Assembly: GCF_001597725.1 (NCBI RefSeq) | Contig: NZ_LUTR01000002.1 | Span: 124,001 to 188,000, forward strand | Source: Neptuniibacter marinus | GTDB taxonomy: Bacteria; Pseudomonadota; Gammaproteobacteria; Pseudomonadales; Balneatricaceae | Length of the DNA stretch: 64,000 bases | Direction: 5' to 3' | Part shown: positions 26,860 through 36,500 of the stretch, piece after piece | Numbering within the stretch: position 1 is the stretch's first letter | Layout: the number at the start of each line of letters is the position of its first letter | The notes under the pieces: model-generated | What the model was told of the DNA's origin: nothing | Database searches by the model: none | The model's input: the letters and a program-made list of their open reading frames with translations, nothing else | Program-made: the position numbers and the translations under genes

Positions 26860-27486
26860 TTATTCAATTATAAAGTCAAAATAAGTATCTGTATAAAGCT
26901 CACCCTGCAAGGTAAAGTGCCACCATTCATGGTGATAAGGAACAAAACCATGCTGCATCATTAACCCTTGTAGCAACATACGATTAGCTCGAGCTTGAGA
27001 AGAGATCGTCTGACTATCAATCCATGATTCAACCCCAAAGAAATCAAACTCAGTTCCCATTTCCAGCTCTTCTCCGCTAGACAGGTCAATTAATGTCAAA
27101 TCAACAGTACTGCCGCGGCTATGGCTAGAGTGACGAACTAAATAACCCTTACTGAATAGCTTACTTCTATCTAAATCAGGAAAGAAACGCGCTTGAGTCA
27201 CACATTCGTTTTCCTCCTCACACCACTGAATAAAATGGTTAACAGCTCGTTGAGGACGGTAAGCATCGAATACTTTAAGACCTAGCCCAAAATGAGCGAG
27301 TTCATGCTGAACGCGGAGTAACGCCTGAGCCGCTGGGTTTGTTATCAAACCGACATTTCGTTCATAACCATTGATAGGAACGCCTACAAAGTTATCCCCA
27401 GTAAAATATTTGAGATCTATTAATAGGTTCGGAATTACTGTGAGCAGGTCCACAAATGATGCAGGCTTTATAGTTACCTCAGGCAA
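26860..27486 (-). CDS. ddpX: D-alanyl-D-alanine dipeptidase, VanX/DdpX family
   Basis: VanX-type zinc enzymes cut D-Ala-D-Ala. The 208-residue protein has the metal motif SxHxxGxxxD as SSHSRGSTVDL, the catalytic and zinc segment EWWHF near the C-terminus, and the family sequence VFDAYRPQRAV. No signal peptide is visible, so it is probably cytoplasmic. In Gram-negative bacteria this enzyme lets cells use D-Ala-D-Ala from wall turnover and is not a mark of vancomycin resistance; no vanH or vanA is present. It lies 47 nt after pgeF in the same direction and may be the last gene of the rluD-pgeF operon. Confidence 0.9.
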   Translation of the reverse strand: MPEVTIKPASFVDLLTVIPNLLIDLKYFTGDNFVGVPINGYERNVGLITNPAAQALLRVQHELAHFGLGLKVFDAYRPQRAVNHFIQWCEEENECVTQARFFPDLDRSKLFSKGYLVRHSSHSRGSTVDLTLIDLSSGEELEMGTEFDFFGVESWIDSQTISSQARANRMLLQGLMMQHGFVPYHHEWWHFTLQGELYTDTYFDFIIE

Positions 27487-27533
27487 ACTTGTCTCCTAAT
27501 AAAGATTCATAAGATAAAGTTAGAAAACTTGAA

Positions 27534-28265
27534 TTATTCAATCCAAATCAAACTGGCTAATCGTCCTGTTTCACCATCTCGACGATAGGAATAAAAACGT
27601 TCTGCATCTGAATAAGTGCAAAGAGAAGAGCTGGTGATATTAACAACACCTGCTTTTTTTAATCGCTGTGAAGCTAAAGAATAAATATCTGCTAAATACT
27701 TGTTATGGGTATCATCAATTTTAGAAAACGCAGATTCAGCTTCTAAACTAGAATCACAGAACTGCTCATACACCTCAGAACCTACCTCAAAGGCCTTAGG
27801 GCCAATAGCGGGCCCAAACCAAACATGCAGATCGGATGGATCTTGGAAAACTTTTAACGTATTTTCCAATACCCCATTTAGCAAACCTCTCCAACCTGCA
27901 TGGGCAACAGCTACTTTACTGCCTGCTGAATTGGTAAAAAAAACCGGCAAACAATCCGCAGTCATAACAATACAAGCTAAGCCTAGCTCATCCGTCCAAC
28001 AACCATCAGCTTCACGTCGAACCCCATCCCCACACGCTTGAATCAAATCGGTACCATGTACTTGTGATAACCACTGCGGGGGGATCGTTAAGTTCAGTTC
28101 AGCTATCAGTTTTTGACGATTGTCCTGTACATCAACAATCCGATCAGACACATGATCACCAAGATTCAATCCTTGATAAACGCCCTGACTAACACCATCT
28201 AAACGTGTTGTAGTTAGCGCATGAACCTTGGAGGGAGCTTGCCACTTAGCCGGTATAAATTTCAC
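27534..28265 (-). CDS. pgeF: Purine nucleoside phosphorylase PgeF / peptidoglycan editing factor (YfiH, laccase domain)
   Basis: The 243-residue protein belongs to the multicopper polyphenol oxidase-like YfiH family. E. coli PgeF keeps UDP-MurNAc-L-Ser out of peptidoglycan, and relatives act on purine nucleosides. The zinc ligands are visible as SQVHG (His), TADCLP (Cys) and AHAGWRG (His). N-terminal TTRLDGVSQGVYQGLNLGDHV and C-terminal YSYRRDGETGR are characteristic. It starts 6 nt after the rluD stop, the conserved rluD-pgeF pairing of Proteobacteria. The product name is by family; the in vivo substrate is not read from sequence. Confidence 0.94.
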   Translation of the reverse strand: MKFIPAKWQAPSKVHALTTTRLDGVSQGVYQGLNLGDHVSDRIVDVQDNRQKLIAELNLTIPPQWLSQVHGTDLIQACGDGVRREADGCWTDELGLACIVMTADCLPVFFTNSAGSKVAVAHAGWRGLLNGVLENTLKVFQDPSDLHVWFGPAIGPKAFEVGSEVYEQFCDSSLEAESAFSKIDDTHNKYLADIYSLASQRLKKAGVVNITSSSLCTYSDAERFYSYRRDGETGRLASLIWIE

Positions 28266-28271
28266 GTCCTA

Positions 28272-29240
28272 TCAAATCTCATCATTCGATGCTTCTGCGT
28301 CAACGGTAAGCACATCCAGCAAATGTTTAAAGTCATCAGGAAGGTCCACCTCCCAAGAAACCAACTCACCACTATGTGGATGCCAAAGCTCCAGTTTTTT
28401 AGCATGTAAAGCTTGGCGTTTAAAATTCCGCAAGGTTTGCAGCATATCCTCACTACAACCTTTTGGGAGTCGAAAGCGACCACCATAAAGCTGATCACCC
28501 ACAAGCGGGTAATTAATATGCGCCATATGCACACGGATCTGATGGGTACGCCCCGTTTCAAGTTTTAAACGAATATGTGTATGGGCACGTAACTTTTTCA
28601 ATACGCGATAGTGAGTAACCGCTTCCTTACCTACACCGACCACCGCCATCTTCTGACGATGTTTAGAGTGGCGCCCCATAGGTTCATCAACCATACCACC
28701 ACCCGTCATTACACCATTAACAACTGCTTCGTATTCACGCCCCATAGAGCGCTCTTGTAGCTGCGTAACTAATTCCGTTTGTGCCACGATTGTTTTAGCA
28801 ACCACCATCAATCCTGTTGTATCCATATCAAGTCGATGAACAATACCTGCTCTAGGGACTTGAGCTATCTCTGGACAATGGTAGAGCAATGCATTTAATA
28901 ACGTACCGTCTCGATGTCCAACGGCAGGGTGAACCACTAAACCTGCAGGCTTATTGACGATCAGAATATGCTCATCTTCATAAACAATATCAAGCGGTAT
29001 ATTTTGCGGTTTATGATCTTCGATCATCTCAAGTTCAGCATCAATAGCGACAATTTCGCCACCAAACAATTTATCACGAGGGCGCTTTACGTCCCCATCA
29101 ACAGTTAGCGAGCCGTCTTTAATCCAGCCTTGTAGGCGAGAACGAGAGTAATCTGGAAATAGCTGGGCTACAGCTTGATCAAGTCGCTTACCAACGAGAT
29201 CATTTCCCACTTGTGCTTGGAGTTGTATTTGATCAGACAT
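28272..29240 (-). CDS. rluD: 23S rRNA pseudouridine synthase RluD
   Basis: RluD makes pseudouridines 1911, 1915 and 1917 in helix 69 of 23S rRNA. The 322 residues (E. coli 326) hold an N-terminal S4 RNA-binding domain (GKRLDQAVAQLFPDYSRSRLQGWIKDG) and a catalytic domain with Asp in HRLDMDTTGLMVVAK and the RTHQIRVH motif. It is the first gene of the rluD-pgeF unit and divergent from bamD, as in Pseudomonas. A hairpin-forming GGCCTG/CAGGCC pair lies in the shared upstream gap. Confidence 0.96.
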   Translation of the reverse strand: MSDQIQLQAQVGNDLVGKRLDQAVAQLFPDYSRSRLQGWIKDGSLTVDGDVKRPRDKLFGGEIVAIDAELEMIEDHKPQNIPLDIVYEDEHILIVNKPAGLVVHPAVGHRDGTLLNALLYHCPEIAQVPRAGIVHRLDMDTTGLMVVAKTIVAQTELVTQLQERSMGREYEAVVNGVMTGGGMVDEPMGRHSKHRQKMAVVGVGKEAVTHYRVLKKLRAHTHIRLKLETGRTHQIRVHMAHINYPLVGDQLYGGRFRLPKGCSEDMLQTLRNFKRQALHAKKLELWHPHSGELVSWEVDLPDDFKHLLDVLTVDAEASNDEI

Positions 29241-29270
29241 CAGAACCTAGCAGAACTTTCTTAATTGTTA

Positions 29271-29292
29271 GGCCTGAGTGTGTTAACAGGCC
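29271..29292. promoter_or_regulatory. Inverted repeat in the rluD-bamD divergent gap
   Basis: GGCCTG (29271-29276) and CAGGCC (29287-29292) are perfect inverted arms ten bases apart. They could be an operator or a leader hairpin of rluD; no regulator is recognised. Confidence 0.35.
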
Positions 29293-29389
29293 CAACCAGT
29301 TGTGGTTAAATAGGCCGTTGAATTGCTTATAGCCTCTTTGTGCCCAGTATAACCGTTCGGGCCCGAGACTACACTGGGATTAATAAAAG

Positions 29390-30316
29390 ATGCGAATGAC
29401 CAAATTACTTATTATTGCTTTGTTCTGTTTTATGACAACGGCATGCTCATGGTTTGAAGATATCCAAGAGATACCGGATATCCCCGAACAACAGCTTTAT
29501 AAAGAAGCTATGTCTGCTATGGATCAACAGAACTACGATCTAGCAATTGAGAAACTGCAACTGCTGGAAGCTCGCTATCCCTTCGGACGGTTTTCAGAAC
29601 AAGCTCAGCTAGAATTGATCTACGCTTACCATAACAGCTACGAACCTGAAGCTGCACGCGCTGCCGCGGATCGATTTATTCGCTTACATCCAAACCATGA
29701 AAATATTGATTACGCTTACTACCTCAAAGGCCTGACTTCCTTTGAACAAGACATCTCATGGATCACACAATATTTACCTATCGATGAGACACAACGAGAC
29801 CCAGGCGCCGCGCTTGATTCTTTTGAAAGCTTCTCAACGCTGGTTAACCGCTACCCTGATAGCCAATATGCTCCTGACTCACAGAAACGTATGGTCTATC
29901 TAAAAAACCGTTTGGCCGCCTATGAGGTGCATGTAGCTCGTTACTATATCCAACGTGAAGCCTTTGTCGCTGCAATCAATCGTGGCCGCTATGTTATTGA
30001 AAACATGCAAGAAACCCCTGCGGTTCCTGATGCTCTTGCCGTCATGATAGAAGCCTATACTCATTTAGGGCAGCAAGACTTAGCAGCAGATACCCAATCG
30101 GTCTTAGCTAAAAACTTCCCAGAATATCAATACACTCCTGTCTACAAAGGAGAAAAAACCTTATTTGATGCCGCAACCTTCGACCTTTTCAGTGACGCTA
30201 AAGAAGCCCCTGTAGCTACACCTATTAGGATGAGCCAAGAGGCACCAAAGCCTGAACGTGGTATTTTTAGCACTATCACATTTGGCGTCTTCGATGATGA
30301 AGACGAAAGTAACTAA
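29390..30316 (+). CDS. bamD: Outer-membrane assembly lipoprotein BamD
   Basis: BamD is the essential lipoprotein of the BAM complex that inserts beta-barrel proteins; it was earlier called ComL. The 308-residue precursor has a lipoprotein signal with lipobox TTAC (Cys19) and five TPR units: [60 protein letters not shown], the [32 protein letters not shown] repeat and two more. A C-terminal extension of about 45 residues follows the TPRs. The ATG at 29396 is an alternative start, two codons on. A terminator follows. Confidence 0.96.
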   Translation: MRMTKLLIIALFCFMTTACSWFEDIQEIPDIPEQQLYKEAMSAMDQQNYDLAIEKLQLLEARYPFGRFSEQAQLELIYAYHNSYEPEAARAAADRFIRLHPNHENIDYAYYLKGLTSFEQDISWITQYLPIDETQRDPGAALDSFESFSTLVNRYPDSQYAPDSQKRMVYLKNRLAAYEVHVARYYIQREAFVAAINRGRYVIENMQETPAVPDALAVMIEAYTHLGQQDLAADTQSVLAKNFPEYQYTPVYKGEKTLFDAATFDLFSDAKEAPVATPIRMSQEAPKPERGIFSTITFGVFDDEDESN

Positions 30317-30324
30317 CTCATAAC

Positions 30325-30349
30325 AAAGGCACCTTAGGGTGCCTTTTTT
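30325..30349 (+). terminator. Rho-independent terminator of bamD
   Basis: AAAGGCACC (30325-30333) pairs with GGTGCCTTT (30338-30346) around TTAG, followed by Ts. Confidence 0.93.
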
Positions 30350-30442
30350 AATGGCTAAATACTAAAACATAATTTACCTACAACACCCAATTCAAGTAGC
30401 ATAATCATATTGAAAGCGTTCAACTAAGCAGAGAGACTTACA

Positions 30443-31276
30443 ATGCAGGCCGAAACCATTATTCAAGAGATGAAAGTTTTAGCGGAAGTTGACCCTACAA
30501 CAGAAATCACGCGTAGAACTGCATTTATAAAAAAAACGCTAAAAAGATCTAAGCTCAAAAGCCTAGTATTAGGCATCAGTGGTGGTGTGGATTCATCCAC
30601 CTGTGGCCGACTTGCCCAACTTGCAGTAGATGAACTCAACGCAGAAAGTAACAGCAATGAATATAGTTTTATTGCTATGCGCTTACCATTTGGCAGTCAA
30701 CATGACGAAGATGATGCTCAGATGGCTCTCGACTTTATTCAGCCCACACAGCGCATTACTGTCAACGTAAAACCTGGCGTTGAAGGCATTCATAGCGAAG
30801 TATGCACGTCCCTTAATACTGTCGGTTTAAATAGAGCCTCAGAAGCTGCAGTAGATTTTGCGAAAGGCAATGTAAAAGCCCGAGCACGTATGGTTGCCCA
30901 GTATGAAGTAGCCGGCATAGTAGGTGCCTTAGTACTTGGTACAGATCATTCGGCCGAGAATCTAACTGGCTTTTATACAAAATGGGGTGATGGTGCCTGC
31001 GATTTAGCTCCGCTCTTTGGACTGAGCAAACGTCAAGTCCGTTTATTGGCAAAAACACTCGGCGCACCAATGGAATTGGTAGACAAAACACCAACAGCAG
31101 ACCTAGAGTGCTTAACGCCACAAAAAGCAGATGAACACGCGCTCGGCCTTAGCTATGATGAAATAGACGATTTTCTAGAAGGCAAGCCCGTTTCTAAGGA
31201 GATCGTGCAACGTATTATCGATATCTATATAAAAACTGAACACAAACGCGCACCCATTCCAACCATCTACGATTAG
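30443..31276 (+). CDS. nadE: NH3-dependent NAD+ synthetase
   Basis: NadE makes NAD from nicotinate adenine dinucleotide, ATP and ammonia. The 277 residues (E. coli 275) show the P-loop SGGVDSS near 45-51, [25 protein letters not shown] and [17 protein letters not shown], all typical of the single-domain ammonia-dependent form; no glutaminase domain is attached. It occupies the place where Pseudomonas carries pilS and pilR, between bamD and thiO. GAGAG precedes the ATG. A hairpin without T run follows. Confidence 0.96.
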   Translation: MQAETIIQEMKVLAEVDPTTEITRRTAFIKKTLKRSKLKSLVLGISGGVDSSTCGRLAQLAVDELNAESNSNEYSFIAMRLPFGSQHDEDDAQMALDFIQPTQRITVNVKPGVEGIHSEVCTSLNTVGLNRASEAAVDFAKGNVKARARMVAQYEVAGIVGALVLGTDHSAENLTGFYTKWGDGACDLAPLFGLSKRQVRLLAKTLGAPMELVDKTPTADLECLTPQKADEHALGLSYDEIDDFLEGKPVSKEIVQRIIDIYIKTEHKRAPIPTIYD

Positions 31277-31286
31277 GCTGACAACA

Positions 31287-31316
31287 GGGTAAGCTCTCTT
31301 TAACAAGAGCTCACCC
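31287..31316. terminator. Hairpin between nadE and thiO
   Basis: GGGTAAGCTCT (31287-31297) pairs with AGAGCTCACCC (31306-31316) with one mismatch. There is no T run, so it is a weak terminator candidate for the convergent genes. Confidence 0.45.
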
Positions 31317-31380
31317 GTGAACAGAATGGTACTGAATCTCTATCGGAGGTGAACCTTCTTCCAAAGCCTTATCTTAGAAT

Positions 31381-32466
31381 TTATCGATCCACTCGATAAG
31401 GGTTGGCGGGGATGATCGTCTCCTGCCCCAATAAAATATCCACAAGCAAACGTGTAGATGCTGGCGCCAACACTAAACCATTTCTATATTGGCCGGCATT
31501 TAGATACAGGTTTTCAAATTCAGGAACTAAACCTATATAAGGTATTCCTTCTGGCGATCCCGGACGCAGGCCTGACCAATGGTGTTCCACTTTATAATTT
31601 TCTAACTCAGGAATAATACCTAAAGCGGTTTCATAAAGTGAGCTAGCCGCCTCTTCGGTGGTCTGCTTATTAAATCCAAAATGCTCAAGCGTACTACCCA
31701 CCAATACTCGCCCATCATTCCTCGGAATAACATAACGCCCACCTTTAAGAACGACGCGATTAACTAAGCCAGGAACCGCTTTAAACAACATCATCTGCCC
31801 ATGAACAGGTTCAATGGGAAGACTTTTCCCTACCAGCTGGAGCAGATCAGCACTCCAAGCTCCCGCAGCTATAATTATATTATCGCCACGAACTTCTCCC
31901 TGATTTGTTTTAATACCTAAAACTCGATTTCCAGCGGTTAAGAAGCTTTCCACCTCATGATGCTCAAGCACAGTTACTTTAGGGTTTTTTACCAAACTTT
32001 CTCGTAGCGAACGACCTAATCGAGGATTTCGAATACTACAAACTTCAGGCATCCATAAGGCATTATCAACGTCTTTAGCTACATGGGGCTCTTTTTGATA
32101 AACAAAAGAGGCATCCACTTCCCGAAGTGGGCGATGGAACTTTTTCGCCCAAACAAGGGCCTCTTGATGATCTTCAACATCAACCATAAACATCCCTTTC
32201 TGGCGAAGCTCAGGGTCACAACCAGTTTCTTCAAGTAGATCTTGAGATAGATGTATATAACTACTTTGCGACCATGTAGCGAGCTGAGTAACAGCATCGG
32301 GATATCGCCAAGGGTACAGCGGAGAAACAATTCCTCCTCCCGCCCAAGAAGCTTCTTTTGCACAGGCTTTACGATCTACGATGGTTACTTCCGCACCTGA
32401 CTGCGCCAACTCACGCGTCAACATCATGCCGATCACACCACCACCGATAATTAGAAAGTCAGACAT
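31381..32466 (-). CDS. thiO: Glycine oxidase ThiO
   Basis: ThiO oxidises glycine to the imine used for the thiazole ring of thiamine. It is a FAD enzyme of the DAO family: dinucleotide loop IIGGGVIGM at the N-terminus, EASWAGGGIVSPLYPWRYPDAV, a central GHGQ-like VHGQMMLF, and the C-terminal HWSGLRPGSPEGIPYIG and YRNGLVLAPAS. I chose the ATG at 32466 (361 residues), since the motif must begin near the start; the frame is open five codons upstream. It sits beside type IV pilin genes, as in Pseudomonas. No other thiamine gene is nearby. Confidence 0.92.
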   Translation of the reverse strand: MSDFLIIGGGVIGMMLTRELAQSGAEVTIVDRKACAKEASWAGGGIVSPLYPWRYPDAVTQLATWSQSSYIHLSQDLLEETGCDPELRQKGMFMVDVEDHQEALVWAKKFHRPLREVDASFVYQKEPHVAKDVDNALWMPEVCSIRNPRLGRSLRESLVKNPKVTVLEHHEVESFLTAGNRVLGIKTNQGEVRGDNIIIAAGAWSADLLQLVGKSLPIEPVHGQMMLFKAVPGLVNRVVLKGGRYVIPRNDGRVLVGSTLEHFGFNKQTTEEAASSLYETALGIIPELENYKVEHHWSGLRPGSPEGIPYIGLVPEFENLYLNAGQYRNGLVLAPASTRLLVDILLGQETIIPANPYRVDR

Positions 32467-32543
32467 ATATAATTCCAACACATTAGAAATGGGCTATATT
32501 GTGCCGGTAAGCCAGCGTAGATACCATGAACAAGATCATTTTA

Positions 32544-33098
32544 TTATAAAGTTTTATTACGTAAACGACCTGTCATTGAAAGAACTAACTCCGCCGAAAG
32601 CTCGCCTGTATCATCAACTATACTGAAAGTTCCATTATATCCTGGACTACTTCCATCAGATTGAAAAACAACCTTTTCTCCATTATTCCATGAAACTTCA
32701 TTATGAGCTGAAAACGGAATAACTTTAAGAACACTGTCAGTTAAAGGGTTCCATGTCCCGTCGCTATCCTCATCAATATATACAAGCATTCCTGCCGGCC
32801 ATATCAGTGAACCACTTCCGCTGTCACCCGTACAATTACTGTCCCCATCCCAACGACAAACAATGACCTCTTTGCGTGCGGTCAGAGCCAACATCCGTGC
32901 AAAAGAAAGGCCTCCTCGAATAGAAGACACATCTGCATCAACCTGCACTCTTGATAGTACTGCAGAGAAGCTAGGCACACCCACAAACAAGACGATTGAG
33001 AGCAAGGCTAACGCCAATAACAACTCAATAAGAGAAAAACCTTTTGAAAAACCAATAGGTAACAGCCAGCACCGACCGGAAGAGTATCCTTTTTCCAT
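32544..33098 (-). CDS. FimT/GspH-like minor type IV pilin (extra copy)
   Basis: This prepilin-like protein of 184 residues has the processing site FSKG/FSLIELLLALALLSI, with Glu five residues after the cut, and the FimT/GspH pattern downstream (ADVSSIRGGLSFARMLALTARKEVIVCRWDGDSNC). The leader before the cut is unusually long at 20 residues. It would be cleaved by PilD and join the minor pilins or pseudopilins. It is the last gene of the pilin operon, 51 nt after pilE, and a second FimT-like protein besides FimU. In P. aeruginosa a fimT also lies next to thiO. FimT of Legionella binds DNA for uptake, but that role is not shown here. Confidence 0.85.
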   Translation of the reverse strand: MEKGYSSGRCWLLPIGFSKGFSLIELLLALALLSIVLFVGVPSFSAVLSRVQVDADVSSIRGGLSFARMLALTARKEVIVCRWDGDSNCTGDSGSGSLIWPAGMLVYIDEDSDGTWNPLTDSVLKVIPFSAHNEVSWNNGEKVVFQSDGSSPGYNGTFSIVDDTGELSAELVLSMTGRLRNKTL

Positions 33099-33149
33099 AT
33101 ATCCCCCCGCAATCCATTGCAGGTTGGTAAATTAAATTATTAGATTTTC

Positions 33150-33542
33150 CTACCAACAGTCAGATTCAGCTGCAGTTTTTTGTCCTATATGATTAATAGA
33201 AATATCACCACAACGATCACCCGCCATACCGTTCTTAGGTCGAGCTCTAATAGTATAAGTAGTAGCCGTTTGTACAGTCAGAGCAAGATCATAGAACTTA
33301 TCATCACCATCCTTCGGTGTCTCATTATAAGGAAGAGAAGCCCCGGCATAAGTACCATCCTCCGTATACTCCCGTTCCATATGCTGAGACAACGACAAAA
33401 GATTCGCTTGTGCGTCAACCCTACGCCCTTCTGCAACACTTTCTTGATAGCTAGGGTAAGCTATCGATGCCAAAATACCGATAATCGCTACAACAATCAT
33501 TAATTCTAATAAAGAAAAGCCCTGCTCACGTTTCCTTTGCAT
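33150..33542 (-). CDS. pilE: Minor type IV pilin PilE
   Basis: The 130-residue prepilin has the cleavage site [29 protein letters not shown] and a short globular domain with two late cysteines (DRCGD and the terminal DCW) forming the expected D-loop disulfide. [21 protein letters not shown] is typical of PilE minor pilins. The ATG at 33542 overlaps the pilY1 stop by one base (TGATG), so it is coupled to pilY1; the frame is open six codons further into pilY1. It is a priming minor pilin rather than the major subunit, judged from its place in the operon. Confidence 0.92.
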   Translation of the reverse strand: MQRKREQGFSLLELMIVVAIIGILASIAYPSYQESVAEGRRVDAQANLLSLSQHMEREYTEDGTYAGASLPYNETPKDGDDKFYDLALTVQTATTYTIRARPKNGMAGDRCGDISINHIGQKTAAESDCW

Positions 33543-36500
33543 CACCTTACCTCTCTCCATCCTTTTCGCCCTTGGCTAAATGCCCCATTAAATTCAGGAC
33601 AGGTAATACCAGTACTACTACTATTACTGAGACAAGCCCTTATAGTTGTCGAAGAACTATCATCTGGCGGTATTTCGTTAACAAAAGATCCATCTCCTAG
33701 GTTAGCAAACCCTCCACCTTGGAGCATTAAGCCAGACCCGATCTGATTCTCAACAATTGGATTCCCATCTTCATCCGTAGTAGGTACGGCGACTAAATCA
33801 GAGGCGGTAAAGTTTCCATCCTCGTCATAATCAAATGTGGTGCTATTCAATGCTCCACCTGTTTCATAATCTAGCGCCATAATCCAGCTACTCCCCCCTG
33901 CCAAACATGGGTCCGAGGAAGGTATCTTGGTTGCGACAATCATTTGACCTATTCTTAACACCGGTCGAGTATCAACCAATTCACCTATTCCACCGGGGCC
34001 TCCCTGTACTGCACTCCATGCCAGATCTAAGTACCACCCTTTATCGGACGACTGCAACTCATTATCAGTTGTCACTCTAGCCCCGTTAGCCCCAATATAA
34101 CCTTCAAACAGTATTTCTTGTTGTAAAAGCTGGGTTCGATCACTGATAACTGCACCCGTATCTAATACCCCATATAAAGATTGTACTTGAGGTGTGGCAT
34201 TTATCTGGTTGTCGCCACTCAGATAATAACTACCCGTACCAAACAACACCATATGGCGCCCTTTGCTATCAAATGCAGTATTTACCGGCCCTGTAATCGG
34301 CTGACGTATTCCCGATGCATCTTTAGCAACAAAAAATGGGACAGGAGTTACGCCACTATGCAAAGAAGTCGGTGACGACCAGCTGGCAGGTAATGAGCTA
34401 GTAATATCGAAACGCCAAACATTACCCAAAGTATCTCCTACGATAATTCGGTCAGCTATTTTATCTCTATTTAAATCGACAATGGCTGGCTGACCCAGTC
34501 CGCCAGTAGTCGGCACAACAATATCTCGAATGATAGAACCATCTGCAATATTTAAAACCCATATGTGCCCCTCTGACGCGCCATGAGAAAAGCCGCTTGT
34601 CACAATCACACCAAACTTGCCATTATGTAAAGGTGCAATGTAAGGCTGCTGGATCAAAGCCCCCATATCCTCATGAGAAAACTCCCATAAAACCTCATCT
34701 TTAGTCATGTTTTCGGGATCACTAACATCTAATAAAGATACTCCAGACCCACCAGCTCCAGGCGTTACAGCAACCACAGATTTCCAACCAGAACTAATTC
34801 CCGTTGGCACATCCACAGGATCAAACCATGCATCAAACACTCGAGGAATACCATCAACATAATAACGATGGCTGTACTCTGGATAGACTAACTCATACAA
34901 ATTACTAAATACGCCTGATGGCACATAAGCAAAGAGTTCTTTCCCGCCATCAGCCCCTAAGGATGCGTCGAATACATGAAGCATCCCATCATTCGCACCC
35001 ACCAAAATAATAGGTGGTTTCGCAATATAAGTAGCTGATTGTCGATAACTGAGGTAATCACTGCCTACAGACGCAGGAAAAGGCGTTCCTAACGCGCTAT
35101 AGCCATAGTTATTTTTATTAACGTACTGAGGTGAAGAATTTACGATATCGCCCAAACGACTGCTACGCTGGCGAAAAGGGTTAGATGTATTAATATTCGT
35201 CTGCTCTAGTGTACGACTTCCGCGTAAATAATCTAATCGTTGCTGAGCAACAGCTTCTGTAGTTAAAGGGCCGCTCGCTGGCGTCACCTGCAGCATTTCT
35301 TTCTGCTCAGCAGATAAACTACTCCATTTAAATTCTACCCCTCCAGAATTTAAGGTAACGCCTGTTAAGGCGTCTTTAGCTGCATAAGTACTGGTAAATA
35401 TTTTCCGACTGCTTAGATCAGCTTCAGGAATAGCATCCATTATGGCTGCTGCACTCCACGTATCAGCAGTATCCAATACGCCTGTAGAACTGATGCCTCG
35501 GGCAACTAAGTCACCTGACCATAAAGTAGTATCCATAAGCGCATTGAATAATGCCGAGTCAGTACCTAAACGCGAGGTATTCGCTGTCAAAGCAGAAGCG
35601 GCACCACGAACAGATGCAGAGATTGAAGCAAAGGCTTCGGTTAAGCCATCCACCATTTTCTGCGCATCACCTGCAGTATAATAAGTATCCGTTCTTTTAT
35701 AATCGCTACCCGAGTTAGGATCCAAAATATCTGTATTTGTATGCCACCACCACTCTGGCAACTGATCAACTCTCGAGTATGGATTACCTAAACTCTGCTC
35801 GTCACATTCAGTCCCCACCGGCGTATAGGTTGATATTGCACAACTAGGGTGTTTGCGTACTTCAAACCCTCCATATTTAGCTGTTAGCCAAAATTGGTTA
35901 TCCCTTTTATCTTGAAGAACCTGCCCTTCCAGCACATCTACCCAGTAGGTCTGAACGGTTTGGGTGCCTGCAAAATCATCTCGAATATCTGAAGTATTGG
36001 CATCGTAGGCAAGACCTGCCATAAATGCCGAGTTATTACGTCCAGAATAACTACCTGCCCCTGTATCAATACTAATACCTTCCAAATCAGCTATAAGATC
36101 TGTGGCAGTTCGTACATTAACTGTAGTGTCACTGCTAACTTCTGCGGGTTTTGTTGGCTCATTCGTGCTTGAAGTATTACCAGGCAAGTTTTTGTCCCTA
36201 TGAGTGTTCACATCACCAATTCCCAATACCACGTTTTTCTGACAAGCGTATTGAATTGGGTCATCCCAACTTCTAACTACCGGAAAATTATCTACCCACT
36301 GCGAGATTGTTCCAGTGCTAGGTGAAGAGTTATGAGCAGGGGATTTAGAATAATATGCCGCAACATTTGATTGATTTTTATAATAACGCAACGCGGTGTA
36401 ATACAGCTCACTAACAGGGTCGATACTTTTAAAAGAATTAGAATTAAGCTGACCAAACTTATTAATATAATTGATCACACCGCTATCATTAATGGTCACC

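Noticed and set aside
26860-27486. VanX-like enzyme as vancomycin resistance
   Set aside because: No vanH, vanA or vanRS genes are nearby, and Gram-negative bacteria commonly use such dipeptidases for wall-derived D-Ala-D-Ala.
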